From: Gammaproteobacteria bacterium | GTDB taxonomy: Bacteria > Pseudomonadota > Gammaproteobacteria > Steroidobacterales > Steroidobacteraceae | Direction: 5' to 3' | NCBI GenBank assembly: GCA_003132025.1 | Contig: PKWJ01000056.1 | Coordinates: forward strand, 82,737 to 146,736 | Length of the DNA: 64,000 bases | Part shown: piece after piece, positions 43,567 to 51,655 of the stretch | How the letters are laid out: every line of letters begins with the position of its first letter | Numbering within the stretch: position 1 is the first letter of the stretch | The notes under the pieces: model-generated | Databases searched by the model: none | Told to the model about the DNA's origin: nothing | The model's input: only the letters and a program-made list of their open reading frames with translations | Made by a program: the position numbers and the translations under genes

Positions 43567-43950
43567 ATGGATCAGCTTATGAACGTGAACGACTGGTACT
43601 TCTTCCAGGAGGTTGCCAGCGTTATCACTTTTCAGCGGATTGTCGGTCCACGCCTAATAGGACTTACTCCCGACGAGGCCGCCATTACCGCCGCCATGCC
43701 GAGGGCTCAGACGGTATTCGATCAATTAGCGCAGCAATTGAGCGATCGGCCGTTCTTCGCCGGTGATTCGCTCAGCCTGGCCGATGTGCTGCTGGCACCG
43801 CAATTGGATCTGCTGCAGGAGACGCCGGAGTGGGAGCCGCTCACAGACAAGCATGCGAAGCTTCGAGCATGGCTCGACCGGGTTAACGCACGGCCGAGCA
43901 TGATGGCGACCACCTGGGAGCGCGTGGCTGCAATGGCGCAGGCCGCCTGA
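43567..43950 (+). CDS. Glutathione S-transferase C-terminal domain only
   Basis: The 127-residue product contains the all-helical GST C-terminal domain (MDQLMNVNDWYFFQEVA, then FFAGDSLSLADVLLAPQLDLL, with the N-capping box SLADVLL). The N-terminal thioredoxin-fold half that binds glutathione is missing. In this frame the codons just before the ATG lead back to the SRPBCC stop (TGA at 43552), so the deletion joined the GST tail to the SRPBCC gene. It is probably not catalytic. Confidence 0.6.
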   Translation: MDQLMNVNDWYFFQEVASVITFQRIVGPRLIGLTPDEAAITAAMPRAQTVFDQLAQQLSDRPFFAGDSLSLADVLLAPQLDLLQETPEWEPLTDKHAKLRAWLDRVNARPSMMATTWERVAAMAQAA

Positions 43951-44045
43951 CTGCACCGTAGGTTTGTTCCCAACTCGCGCCGGACCCCGGGCTTCCTGCG
44001 TGGAAGTCGTTCAAAGAAATTGGCGGAGATTGGCCCCGCACGACT

Positions 44046-44987
44046 TTATTGCGAACGCTTGCGCCTGGGATTCCGCGGTGCGACTGGCTGAGCCGATGCT
44101 CTGACGAAATCGATGAACGCTCGTAGCGGCGCAGGTACGAGGCGCCGTCCGGAGTAGTAGAGGAAGGGCCCGGAGAAGCGCTGCCACCACGGCTCGAGAA
44201 CAGGCTCGAGCGCGCCGCTGTCGAAATGCGGACGAAGCCAGTCGTCGAAGAGGCAGATAACCCCGACGCCGGCAATCGCGGCGTCGACGGCGAGATCGGT
44301 CGCGGTCCCCATGCTCACGAGTAGCGGCCCCGTGGGCTCGATCCGCACCACCTCGCCGGCGCGCTCAAACTCCCATGGCGGCATCGCGCCGCCGCTGAAG
44401 CGGCCGCGCAAGCACGCGTGCTTGAGGAGTTCGCGCGGATGCTGGGGCCGCCCGCGCCGATTGAGGTAGGCGGAGGCCGCAGCAGCCGCGAAGCACTGCG
44501 TACGCGGACCGATCGGCACTGCGATCATGTCCTGCTCCAACCGCTCGTCATAACGGATCCCGGCGTCGAACCCGGCGGCGAGCACATCGATGAAGCTATC
44601 CTCGGCGACCACTTCCAATCGAATCTCCGGATAAACTGCAAGAAAACGCGGCACGATTGCCGGCAGCACGAGCCGCACGGCGCTGATCGGAACATTGAGC
44701 CTGAGTGTGCCCGCGGGCTTGTCGCGAAATCTGTTCACCACATCGAGCGCCGACTCCACTTCGGTCAACGCTGGAGTGAGCCGCTCCAGCAGGCGCTCGC
44801 CGGCCTCCGTGGGAGTGACGCTCCGCGTCGTGCGGTTAAGGAGCCGGATGCCGAGCTGCGTTTCCAGTCTGCGCACCGCTTCACTGAGCCCAGAGGCACT
44901 CGTATCCGTGGCGCGCGCAGCCTCGCGAAAACCGCCTGCGCGGGCGACGCTCACGAAAGCATTCAGATCACCGAGATCGGCCTTCAC
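44046..44987 (-). CDS. LysR-family transcriptional regulator
   Basis: A 313-residue LysR regulator starting at GTG 44987 (MKADLGDLNAFVSVARAGGF). The HTH segment AARATDTSASGLSEAVRRLETQLG is clear. The effector domain has the pattern common to the AaeR/DmlR group: GTLRLNVPISAVRLVLPAIVPRF, AGFDAGIRYDERLEQDMIAVPIG and IAGVGVICLFDDW. It is divergent from the aldo/keto reductase at 45081 and likely controls it. A LysR pseudogene of the same group follows at 46002. Confidence 0.9.
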   Translation of the reverse strand: MKADLGDLNAFVSVARAGGFREAARATDTSASGLSEAVRRLETQLGIRLLNRTTRSVTPTEAGERLLERLTPALTEVESALDVVNRFRDKPAGTLRLNVPISAVRLVLPAIVPRFLAVYPEIRLEVVAEDSFIDVLAAGFDAGIRYDERLEQDMIAVPIGPRTQCFAAAAASAYLNRRGRPQHPRELLKHACLRGRFSGGAMPPWEFERAGEVVRIEPTGPLLVSMGTATDLAVDAAIAGVGVICLFDDWLRPHFDSGALEPVLEPWWQRFSGPFLYYSGRRLVPAPLRAFIDFVRASAQPVAPRNPRRKRSQ

Positions 44988-45028
44988 TGTTCGATTTCCC
45001 GCACAGCCCGTGCGGATTGTGCCCCATT

Positions 45029-45049
45029 ATCGCGCAAGCTAACAGCGAT
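45029..45049. promoter_or_regulatory. Candidate LysR operator, ATCGC-N11-GCGAT
   Basis: An inverted repeat of 5-bp arms separated by 11 bp lies in the 93-bp gap between the LysR and aldo/keto reductase starts. The spacing fits the T-N11-A class, though the arms are short. A pair of ATTGTGCC words on either side (45016, 45053) may also matter. Confidence 0.35.
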
Positions 45050-45080
45050 TAGATTGTGCCTACTCTCAAAGGAGACCGAC

Positions 45081-45962
45081 ATGTCCACTGTTCATAAGTC
45101 CGGCACATTCGACCTCGGCGATCGGTCCGTAAGCCGGCTCGGCTACGGCGCCATGCAGCTTGCGGGCCCTGGCGTATTCGGCTCACCGAAGGACCCAGAG
45201 GCAGCACTTGCTGTCCTGCGCGAAGCGGTGGCGAGCGGTGTGAATCACATCGACACCAGCGACTTCTACGGGCCGCACGTCACCAATCAGCTGATCCGCA
45301 AGGCGCTGCATCCCTACCCCGGTGATCTCGTCATTGTGACCAAAATCGGGGCCCGGCGCGGCGCAGACGGATCGTGGCGAGCGGCTTTCTCCCCAAAAGA
45401 GCTGACTGAGGCAGTGCACGACAACCTGCGAAACCTTGGCCTCGAAGCGCTCGATGTCGTCAATCTTCGCAGCATGTTTGGCGTCCATGGGCCGGCGGAA
45501 GGCTCAATAGAGGGACCTCTCAGCGTATTGGCTGAGCTTCAGCGCCAGGGATTGGTACGTCATATCGGCTTAAGCAACGTCACGCCTGCGCAGATCGCGG
45601 AAGGACGCCGAATCTGCGAGATCATTTGCGTGCAGAACCACTACAACTTGGCACATCGGGCAGACGATGCCCTGATTGATGAACTTGCCCGCCACGGCGT
45701 CGCCTATGTGCCGTTCTTTCCGCTGGGCGGATTCACGCCGCTGCAGTCGTCCATCTTATTCGATGTAGCTCGGCGCCTCGGTGCCACGCCTATGCAAGTT
45801 GCGCTGGCTTGGTTGCTCCGCCGGGCGCCCAACGTTCTTCTGATCCCTGGCACCGCCTCCATCACACATCTGCGGGAAAACCTCACCGTAGCGGAATTGG
45901 ATTTACCGGATGATGCGGTCATAGCCTTGGACGGAATTGGGACACACAGCGAGGCTGCCTGA
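45081..45962 (+). CDS. Aldo/keto reductase
   Basis: The start is ATG 45081 after AAAGGAGACCGAC, giving 293 residues; the longer open frame from 44418 is a shadow of the LysR gene. The family motifs are RLGYGAMQLAGP, GVNHIDTSDFYGPH (Asp and Tyr of the active site), VIVTKIGARRG (Lys) and IPGTASITHLREN near the end. It reduces aldehydes or ketones with NADPH. It should be controlled by the divergent LysR regulator. Confidence 0.9.
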   Translation: MSTVHKSGTFDLGDRSVSRLGYGAMQLAGPGVFGSPKDPEAALAVLREAVASGVNHIDTSDFYGPHVTNQLIRKALHPYPGDLVIVTKIGARRGADGSWRAAFSPKELTEAVHDNLRNLGLEALDVVNLRSMFGVHGPAEGSIEGPLSVLAELQRQGLVRHIGLSNVTPAQIAEGRRICEIICVQNHYNLAHRADDALIDELARHGVAYVPFFPLGGFTPLQSSILFDVARRLGATPMQVALAWLLRRAPNVLLIPGTASITHLRENLTVAELDLPDDAVIALDGIGTHSEAA

Positions 45963-46001
45963 TGGGAGAAATCGCTGGGTGGCCGGTGGCAGTCTGCGAT
46001 A

Positions 46002-46515
46002 GGTAGCCTGCGCCTTAATGTACCCTGGGCCGCGGCGGGCTTGATTCTGCCGCCGATAGTTGCGGGATTTTTGAAAGCGTACCCGGGAATCACGCTTTGC
46101 GACGGCCGCTTCGCCGCGCCATCTATCGAAGCATGGTCGACCCAAAAATCCTCGAGAATTACTGGACCATGTTTGTATTCGACACCGCTTTCCGAGCGCT
46201 GCGATGCTGCATTGGGAGTTCGAGCGCAACGGCAAGACCATTCGAATAACGCCGTCCGGCCCCTTGATCACTAACCAGGTTGACCTTGAGCTGGGCGCCG
46301 CTATCGATGGTCTGGGGATAATCTACGGCTTCGAAGCACGGATTGCGCCAGCGTTAAAGGATGGGAAACTTCAGCCCTTGTTGAAAGACTGGTGGCAAAA
46401 CTTTTCCGGTCCTCTCCTCTACTATCCGAGCCGTCGCCACATGCCGGCACGGCTGCGCGCTTTTGTCGACTACATCAAGAAACCTGCCGCGTCAGTAGAA
46501 AATATCGACTCTTAG
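46002..46515 (+). pseudogene. LysR effector-domain pseudogene
   Basis: Right after the aldo/keto reductase, one frame reads SLRLNVPWAAAGLILPP and VAGFLKAYPGITL, the start of a LysR effector domain. From about 46185 another frame reads MLHWEFERNGKTIRITPSGP and ends with SGPLLYYPSRRHMPARL at 46515, which is the end of the same type of domain. The DNA-binding part and about 60 residues of the middle are missing, and a frameshift lies between. It is a clear remnant of a second LysR protein of the 44046 kind. Confidence 0.75.
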
Positions 46516-46573
46516 GACAGCCGGTTTTCGGCCGACACAGATTCTTGGCGACCGGGGTAATAGAGCCGAAATT

Positions 46574-46625
46574 GAGAGAGAGGGATTCGAACTCGGCGGA
46601 GACCCCAGCCAGATCAGTAAGTTAC
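46574..46625 (+). repeat. tRNA-Ser 3'-end-like att remnant, copy 1
   Basis: GAGAGAGAGGGATTCGAAC (46574-46592) is, on the reverse strand, the T-loop and 3' acceptor strand of a tRNA-Ser. It is followed by GACCCCAGCCAGATCAG and TAAGTTAC. The second part matches the sequence after copy 2 (50579-50604) almost base for base. No complete tRNA is present, so I read this as an old integrase attachment site. Copy 1 lacks the CCGCCA end seen in copy 2. Confidence 0.6.
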
Positions 46626-46789
46626 TGTAACCTGACGCGTTCTGGTCCCCGCTTGTCCCCCAAATTCCCCGGATTTGCCACCAGATTCGCCACCGCAAGT
46701 TACTACGTCGCCTGCTATATGGCACACCCGTACGCAGAGCCGCTCCCCTGCGGGGCCACCGTATAATTTACGGGACTTAGGAGATAGTC

Positions 46790-46948
46790 GTGAAAACCGT
46801 GACAGTCCAGCTCAGCGATCAGGAGATCAAGACGCCGCCGGCAACGGGCAACGCTTCCGAAGCGGCCTTGAGGCGATCCGGTGGCTCGAGAGCTGATCAT
46901 TCTACCGCGCTTCACGGATCTCGTATTGAAGTGCATTCGCTCCCTTGA
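46790..46948 (+). pseudogene. Degraded antitoxin-like short gene
   Basis: GTG 46790 follows GGAGATA and a good -10 box (TATAAT at 46762). The first 20 residues read KTVTVQLSDQEIK, then TGNASEAALRRS, which resembles antitoxins of VapB-like or similar type. After about residue 30 the frame reads without family similarity (HSTALHGSRIEVHSLP) to a stop at 46948. No toxin gene follows; the ALDH gene starts 14 bp later. A remnant of a toxin-antitoxin pair is likely, or just its antitoxin part. Confidence 0.45.
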
Positions 46949-46962
46949 ATGGAGGAAATACT

Positions 46963-48321
46963 GTGTCCACACCCGCCAGACAGATAGCTCAAGGCGTAGT
47001 TGCAGAAATAGAACGGGTTTTCGCTCGACAGCAAGCTCACCAATGGGAAATCAAAGCCACTACCGTCGAACAACGGAAGGAAAAACTGAGAAAACTGAAG
47101 TCGGCCGTGGAAGCTCACGGCGATGAGATCGTGGCGGCAGTGAAACAAGACACTCGCAAGCCTGAAAACGAAATAAGAGTCACAGAACTCCTGAACGTGA
47201 TCGCCAATATCGAAAGAAACATCAACAATCTCGACGAGTGGATGAAGCCGATCGAAGTGGTTCCATCCCAGAACAAGAACGACAAGGCGAGGATCGTGCA
47301 CGAGGCGAGAGGAGTATGCCTCATCTTAGGACCATGGAACTTTCCGCTTGGATTGGTCCTGGGACCTCTCGCAGCAGCCATTGCCGCGGGAAACTGCTGC
47401 ATCGTCAAGCTCACAGACTTGTGCCCGGCGACTGCCAGAGTAGCCGCCAGGATCATCAAAGAGACATTCGAGGAGGAGGAGGTTGCATTATTTGAAGGCG
47501 GTGTGGATGTGGCAACCGCTTTGCTCGAGCTCCCGTTTAACCACATCTTCTTCACGGGAAGCACGCGAGTCGGAAAGCTGGTCATGGCGGCGGCGGCGAA
47601 GCATTTGGCCACCGTAACCCTCGAACTCGGAGGGAAATCTCCCGTCATCGTCGATGAAGGCGCGGATATGAAGAAGATTGCGGGGGATCTGGCGGCAGCC
47701 AAGCAATTCAATGGCGGGCAAGCCTGTATCTGCCCCGACTATGTATTCGTCAAGGAGCAGCAGAAGAACGGTTTGGTCGAGGAGTTTCGAGCTAAAGTAA
47801 AACAGAACCTCTACAGGGACGACGGCAGCATCAAAAAGGAGAATATCGCCCAAATCGTTAATGATCAGAATTTTTCCCGAATCAAGAGACTCTTCGATGA
47901 TGCCGTTGCTAAGGGTGCCAAGATTGCCGTTGGAGGCACTCTGGAGGGAGCCGACCGCACGATCCATCCGACGATGCTCACCGATGTCACTCCTGACATG
48001 CTGATCATGCAGGAGGAAATTTTCGGGCCGATCGTGCCGGTTCTGACTTACAAGAACATCGATGATGTCATCGATTACATCTCGGGTCGTGGCAAGCCAT
48101 TGGCGCTCTACATCTTCAGCAACAATCGAGAAAATATCGACAAGGTACTCAGCCGAACTTCATCCGGCGGCGTGACCGTCAACGGATTTTTCTCCCATTA
48201 CTTGGAGAACCAGTTGCCTTTCGGTGGCGTCAACCAAAGCGGCATGGGCAGCTATCACGGGGTCTTTGGGTTCAAAGCGTTCTCTCATGAGCGCGCAATC
48301 TACATACAGGAGAATCGATAG
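46963..48321 (+). CDS. Aldehyde dehydrogenase, class 3-like
   Basis: From GTG 46963, spaced well from GGAGGAAATACT, the product is 452 residues, the length of class-3 ALDH (no extended C-terminus). The motifs are ILGPWNFPLGLVLGPLAAAI, FTGSTRVGKLVM, VTLELGGKSPVIVDEG (with catalytic Glu) and FNGGQACICPDYV (catalytic Cys in GQACICP). It oxidises fatty or aromatic aldehydes. Base composition looks lower in GC, with more AAA/GAA codons, than neighbours on both sides, which suggests transfer. It lies between att copies 1 and 2. Confidence 0.9.
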   Translation: MSTPARQIAQGVVAEIERVFARQQAHQWEIKATTVEQRKEKLRKLKSAVEAHGDEIVAAVKQDTRKPENEIRVTELLNVIANIERNINNLDEWMKPIEVVPSQNKNDKARIVHEARGVCLILGPWNFPLGLVLGPLAAAIAAGNCCIVKLTDLCPATARVAARIIKETFEEEEVALFEGGVDVATALLELPFNHIFFTGSTRVGKLVMAAAAKHLATVTLELGGKSPVIVDEGADMKKIAGDLAAAKQFNGGQACICPDYVFVKEQQKNGLVEEFRAKVKQNLYRDDGSIKKENIAQIVNDQNFSRIKRLFDDAVAKGAKIAVGGTLEGADRTIHPTMLTDVTPDMLIMQEEIFGPIVPVLTYKNIDDVIDYISGRGKPLALYIFSNNRENIDKVLSRTSSGGVTVNGFFSHYLENQLPFGGVNQSGMGSYHGVFGFKAFSHERAIYIQENR

Positions 48322-48406
48322 ACGGCTGTTGAAGTCTTGCGGCACAGCCCCGCTCACCGTAGCAGGCTGAAATCCCTCTCCAGGACCGGTTCCGGCGGCC
48401 AAGGCC

Positions 48407-49849
48407 CTAAGGTGTTTGAAATTGCACGACAGAGCCGATTGATTGAGGCGTACCGCGCATCACCACAAGAAAGCGCCGCTGCTCTGGCGTGTCTGATTGC
48501 ACCAGCTGCCGGATAGGCCCTATGGCGTTGACGATGGCAGAGCCTGCTGGATTGGTCGTAAAGGCTGCGAGCGGCTGAATTGGACCCGTTCCGTCCGCGC
48601 GTGTAGAGAGCGACAAAACATAGGCGGTTTTCGGTTCTAGACCGTTGACCGCAGCCTGCAACACCTGAATCAAACCCTGATCGAACAGGCTGACGCTGGT
48701 CACAGCCCTGAAGGACGAGCTGTCGAGTGTCAAGTGCACGGCTTCGCCGGCGATACCGAGCGGCTGCAGACCGCCGGTACCCGGGCCCTCAGGGACCGCG
48801 TTCGAGACATAAGTCAGCGCTTGCGGTGCTTGGCCGATCGGTACAGTTGCGATGACGGTGTTGGTAGTGGTGTCGATTGCGGTGAGCTCATCGGCATTCT
48901 CCAGCCCGACATAAACGCGCGAGCCGTCGCCTGACGGCCAGATTCCGTGCGGTAACCTGCCCACCGCAATGGTGGCGACTTTGGAGAAATCAGCGGTGTT
49001 GAACACCTGTATCTGATCGAGCCCGCCAACAGTCACATAGGCGAATTGGCCCCTTCGGGTGCGGACAAAGTTGACATGGTTGGTAATCGGCCCGGTGTCC
49101 AAGATTTTCAGCACGGCAAATGGCGGTCTGGCCTGGAAGGCCACAGTTTTTCCGATATCCTTCAACGTAAACCAGACCTGCTCACCGTCCGGCGAAGCGG
49201 CAATGTTTGGGCAGAACGGACTGGGTTGGGTGACTCGGCCAATAATCACATGATCGGCCACCGATATTACATCGGTCTCCGGATTGAACGAGGAGCAGAC
49301 GTAGCCGTAGCGGCCGTTCGGCGAAAAGATCGTCATACCCGGCCCGGCGGGCGTAGTGATACGGGTCTTTTCTTCGAACGTCTGGCTGTCCAGCACCGCC
49401 ACATAATTCTCGCCGCGTACGGTGACCCATACCTCTTTGCCGTCGGGCGTAAAGAAGGCCTCGTGTGGAGAGCGACCCACGTAGGTCGTGTGCTTTATCG
49501 CGTTGGTAGGCGTATCGATGAACGTTACCGAATTGGAGCCGATAGACACGACCGCGAGTGTCTTGTGGTCTGGCGAGAACCCCATGCCGTGGACAAGTAC
49601 CTGGCCCTTATAGAGCGGCGAAAAATTACCGGGCTGCGGGTCACCCAATCGGATGACGCCCAGCAGCTTGTTGTCAACTGGGTCGGTCACCGATACCGTG
49701 TTTGAAAACTGTTCGGCGGCATACACGCGATCTGTGTGGCTGATCGGAACGTCAGGCGCCGAAGCGTTGCCCGGCGCCTGACCCGCGAGCACTGTTGCCG
49801 CGATGGCGCTTGATCCTAATAGGATGGGAAACAGGAGTGTCTGCTTCAT
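48407..49849 (-). CDS. YVTN-type beta-propeller protein, secreted
   Basis: The 480-residue product starts with a signal peptide (LLFPILLGSSAIAATVLAG) and has repeated YVTN/YncE blades: DRVYAAEQFSNTVSVTDP, NKLLGVIRLG, KTLAVVSIGSNSVTFIDT, VWVTVRGENYVAVLDS, FAYVTVGGLDQIQVFN and RVYVGLENADELTAIDT. After residue 360 the fold changes to a beta-sandwich-like tail. It may bind or display at the cell surface; no catalytic function is known. It overlaps the DUF305 gene by 4 bp (ATGA), so they form an operon. Confidence 0.8.
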   Translation of the reverse strand: MKQTLLFPILLGSSAIAATVLAGQAPGNASAPDVPISHTDRVYAAEQFSNTVSVTDPVDNKLLGVIRLGDPQPGNFSPLYKGQVLVHGMGFSPDHKTLAVVSIGSNSVTFIDTPTNAIKHTTYVGRSPHEAFFTPDGKEVWVTVRGENYVAVLDSQTFEEKTRITTPAGPGMTIFSPNGRYGYVCSSFNPETDVISVADHVIIGRVTQPSPFCPNIAASPDGEQVWFTLKDIGKTVAFQARPPFAVLKILDTGPITNHVNFVRTRRGQFAYVTVGGLDQIQVFNTADFSKVATIAVGRLPHGIWPSGDGSRVYVGLENADELTAIDTTTNTVIATVPIGQAPQALTYVSNAVPEGPGTGGLQPLGIAGEAVHLTLDSSSFRAVTSVSLFDQGLIQVLQAAVNGLEPKTAYVLSLSTRADGTGPIQPLAAFTTNPAGSAIVNAIGPIRQLVQSDTPEQRRFLVVMRGTPQSIGSVVQFQTP

Positions 49850-50283
49850 GGTAGGTATTCCGCGCTCCTAGGGGTAGGTTGTTGGGAGGTTGCGGGTGCA
49901 ACCGCGACCGGTCGGGTCGGGGCCGCGATAGACGGGGGAAGCGCATCGCCCAGCGCCAACCGCATGGCCGCGATTTCCTGTTGCTGATCGACAATTATCT
50001 CCTGAGCAATGCGTCGCAGCTGTTCGTTGTGTCCGTGACGCAGCTCGGCTTCGGCCATGTCGATTGCACCCTGGTGATGCGGGATCATCATGCTGGCGAA
50101 ATCGCGATCGACGTCATTTGAAGACTTGATCGCCATCCCGGCCATCATTTTGTTCATGGCCGCCGTGTTCTCAGCCGTGAATTCCGCCATCGGCTTTTCC
50201 GCCTGAGCAGGGATGCAGACGGTGGCAATGAGCGCCGCAAACGCAACCATCAAACGTCTTAACTGCGATGGGGCACTAGTCAT
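49846..50283 (-). CDS. DUF305 family protein, secreted
   Basis: From ATG 50283 the product is 145 residues with a signal peptide (RLMVAFAALIATVCIPAQA). The DUF305 pattern is plain: DRDFASMMIPHHQGAIDMAEAEL, then the paired AQEIIVDQQQEIAAMRLAL. The MMIPHHQGAIDMA motif holds the family's His pair, which may bind metal. The family often sits with copper and metal-resistance genes. The downstream partner here is the YVTN propeller, overlapped by 4 bp. The Pro-rich C-terminus (PTRPVAVAPATSQQPTP) may be disordered. Confidence 0.85.
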   Translation of the reverse strand: MTSAPSQLRRLMVAFAALIATVCIPAQAEKPMAEFTAENTAAMNKMMAGMAIKSSNDVDRDFASMMIPHHQGAIDMAEAELRHGHNEQLRRIAQEIIVDQQQEIAAMRLALGDALPPSIAAPTRPVAVAPATSQQPTPRSAEYLP

Positions 50284-50769
50284 CGATAGTCTCCCGTGAG
50301 AATTAGTCCTCGTCCCGTACATGCCGCCGAGCTAATTTGCGATCCGTGCCTGCAAAGCAAGTTTCGCACGTGGCGGGCGATTTCGGTCCCGCTCGTCTCC
50401 AGCGCAAAGTGACCAGCCTTCAAGATATGCCACTCAATCTGTTTGAGGTCTTGTCGCTAGCCCTCAGCGCCGGGCGCAAATCTGGCTATATCGGGCAGTC
50501 CAGCCCGGAGCCAGAATCCAAGTGTCGGAAATCAAAGGCCTTGATATGGCGGAGAGAGAGGGATTCGAACCGGATTCAGACCCCGAGTCGGATCAGCAAG
50601 TTACGGATTCCGAAAACATATCAGTCCCCGACGATCCCCCGAAGACGCCATAGCTGTCACTGGAGCTGTCACTGGAAATCCCTCTCTCGGGCCGGCTACG
50701 CGCCAGCGAAAGTCACGCGCCGTCTGGTCAAGGGCGCGAAGGCCGCTATTTCAGGATATGCGCGCCGAC
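50284..50769. other. Intergenic stretch with an att remnant
   Basis: Between the DUF305 start and the ars promoter there is no gene I can support. The stretch contains the second tRNA-Ser 3'-end-like sequence (50547-50571), and around 50653-50670 two adjacent copies of GCTGTCACTGGA. The rest looks like scarred sequence at the junction of two modules. Confidence 0.55.
50547..50604 (+). repeat. tRNA-Ser 3'-end-like att remnant, copy 2
   Basis: TGGCGGAGAGAGAGGGATTC followed by GAACC is, on the reverse strand, a full tRNA-Ser 3' end: T-loop, CCCTC stem strand, TCTCTCC acceptor strand, G73 and CCA. It is followed by GACCCCGAGTCGGATCAGC and AAGTTAC (50579-50604), almost the same as after copy 1. 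There is no rest of a tRNA in either direction. It is best read as one end of an integrated element. Confidence 0.65.
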
Positions 50770-50806
50770 TTGACCTTTTCACTTTATTTCGATATCTTTC
50801 GAAATA
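50770..50806 (+). promoter_or_regulatory. ars promoter with ArsR operator at the -10
   Basis: TTGACC (50770) and TATCTT (50793) are spaced by 17 bp, a good sigma-70 promoter. The -10 lies inside an inverted repeat, TATTTCGA-N6-TCGAAATA (50785-50806), with perfect 8-bp arms; the last base is the A of the arsR ATG. A bound ArsR dimer would cover the -10. The transcript would begin at or beside the ATG, so arsR may be translated from a leaderless mRNA. Confidence 0.65.
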
Positions 50807-51162
50807 TGAAATCGACAGATGTGATTGAAAGTCTAGCAGCTCTAGCACAGGAGTCCCGTCTCGCGATCTTTCGAATGCTCGTGAAGCGAGGCCCAGAGGG
50901 CTACACGCCGACGCAGCTCGGCGAGAAGCTCAAAGTGTCCTCAGCGACGCTCTCGTTTCACTTGAAGGAGCTGCAGCGAGCGGGGCTCGTCGATGTGCGC
51001 CGCGTTGGACGGTTCCTGTACTACCGCCCAAATTTTGCTCACATGAACCAATTGATCGGATTTCTCACTGAGAACTGTTGTGTCCTCGCTGACAGGGGCT
51101 GTGCTCCGGAATGTGCTCCGACAGAGGCCGAGGTTTCCCTTACCAAGAGGCTACGCGCATGA
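50806..51162 (+). CDS. arsR: ArsR arsenic-responsive repressor
   Basis: From ATG 50806 the product is 118 residues, a winged-helix repressor: LAALAQESRLAIFRMLVKRG, the recognition helix KVSSATLSFHLKELQRAGLV and the wing VRRVGRFLYYRPN. The C-terminus carries Cys 91-92, 99 and 103 (NCCVLADRGCAPEC), which suit As(III) binding in the manner of the ArsR types with C-terminal cysteines. It controls the ars operon that follows, which begins by overlapping its stop (ATGA). An operator overlaps its own start. Confidence 0.92.
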   Translation: MKSTDVIESLAALAQESRLAIFRMLVKRGPEGYTPTQLGEKLKVSSATLSFHLKELQRAGLVDVRRVGRFLYYRPNFAHMNQLIGFLTENCCVLADRGCAPECAPTEAEVSLTKRLRA

Positions 51163-51653
51163 AACGCTTTCACATCCATGTTTCCGTCGAAGACCTGGCG
51201 AAGAGCATTGGCTTCTATTCGATACTGTTTGGGGCCGAGCCTTCGAAGATCGAGGCCGACTACGCCAAGTGGATGCTCGATGATCCGCGCGTGAATTTCG
51301 CGATCTCGACGCAACGCCAACCGGTCGGTGTCAACCACCTGGGCTTTCAGGTGGACACCGCCGATGAGCTGCGCGGAATGCAGGCGCAACTGACAGCCGC
51401 CGACGCGCGCTTGATCCAGGAGAACGAACAAGCCTGTTGCTATGCCCGCTCAGATAAGTACTGGGTAACCGATCCCACTGGGATTGCCTGGGAGACGTTC
51501 CACACCCTTGGCGGCATTCCCGTCTACGGCGAGGACACGCCGGTGTTCGATCACGGGACCTCTACCACCCCCACTAAGGCTGCGGAAACCGCTTGCTGCG
51601 TGCCGAAGGCGAAGCGCGGGCCTGGTACGAAGCAGCCATGCTGTAATGCGTAG
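51159..51653 (+). CDS. arsI: ArsI C-As lyase (VOC family)
   Basis: A 164-residue vicinal-oxygen-chelate enzyme. The metal-site residues are visible as His 5 (KRFHIHVS), His 60 (VNHLGFQV) and Glu 112 (WETFHT), and the vicinal cysteine pair that binds trivalent arsenic is Cys 93-94 in EQACCYARSDKYW. ArsI cleaves the C-As bond of MAs(III) and related trivalent aryl arsenicals. The Cys-rich tail (TACCVPKAKR and PCCNA) may take up metal. It overlaps arsR by 4 bp. Confidence 0.92.
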   Translation: MKRFHIHVSVEDLAKSIGFYSILFGAEPSKIEADYAKWMLDDPRVNFAISTQRQPVGVNHLGFQVDTADELRGMQAQLTAADARLIQENEQACCYARSDKYWVTDPTGIAWETFHTLGGIPVYGEDTPVFDHGTSTTPTKAAETACCVPKAKRGPGTKQPCCNA

Positions 51654-51655
51654 TG

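Noticed and set aside
43551-43766. A 71-codon frame from the ATG overlapping the SRPBCC stop
   Set aside because: It overlaps the SRPBCC stop neatly, but the product has no family similarity, while the frame one base over carries the GST domain.
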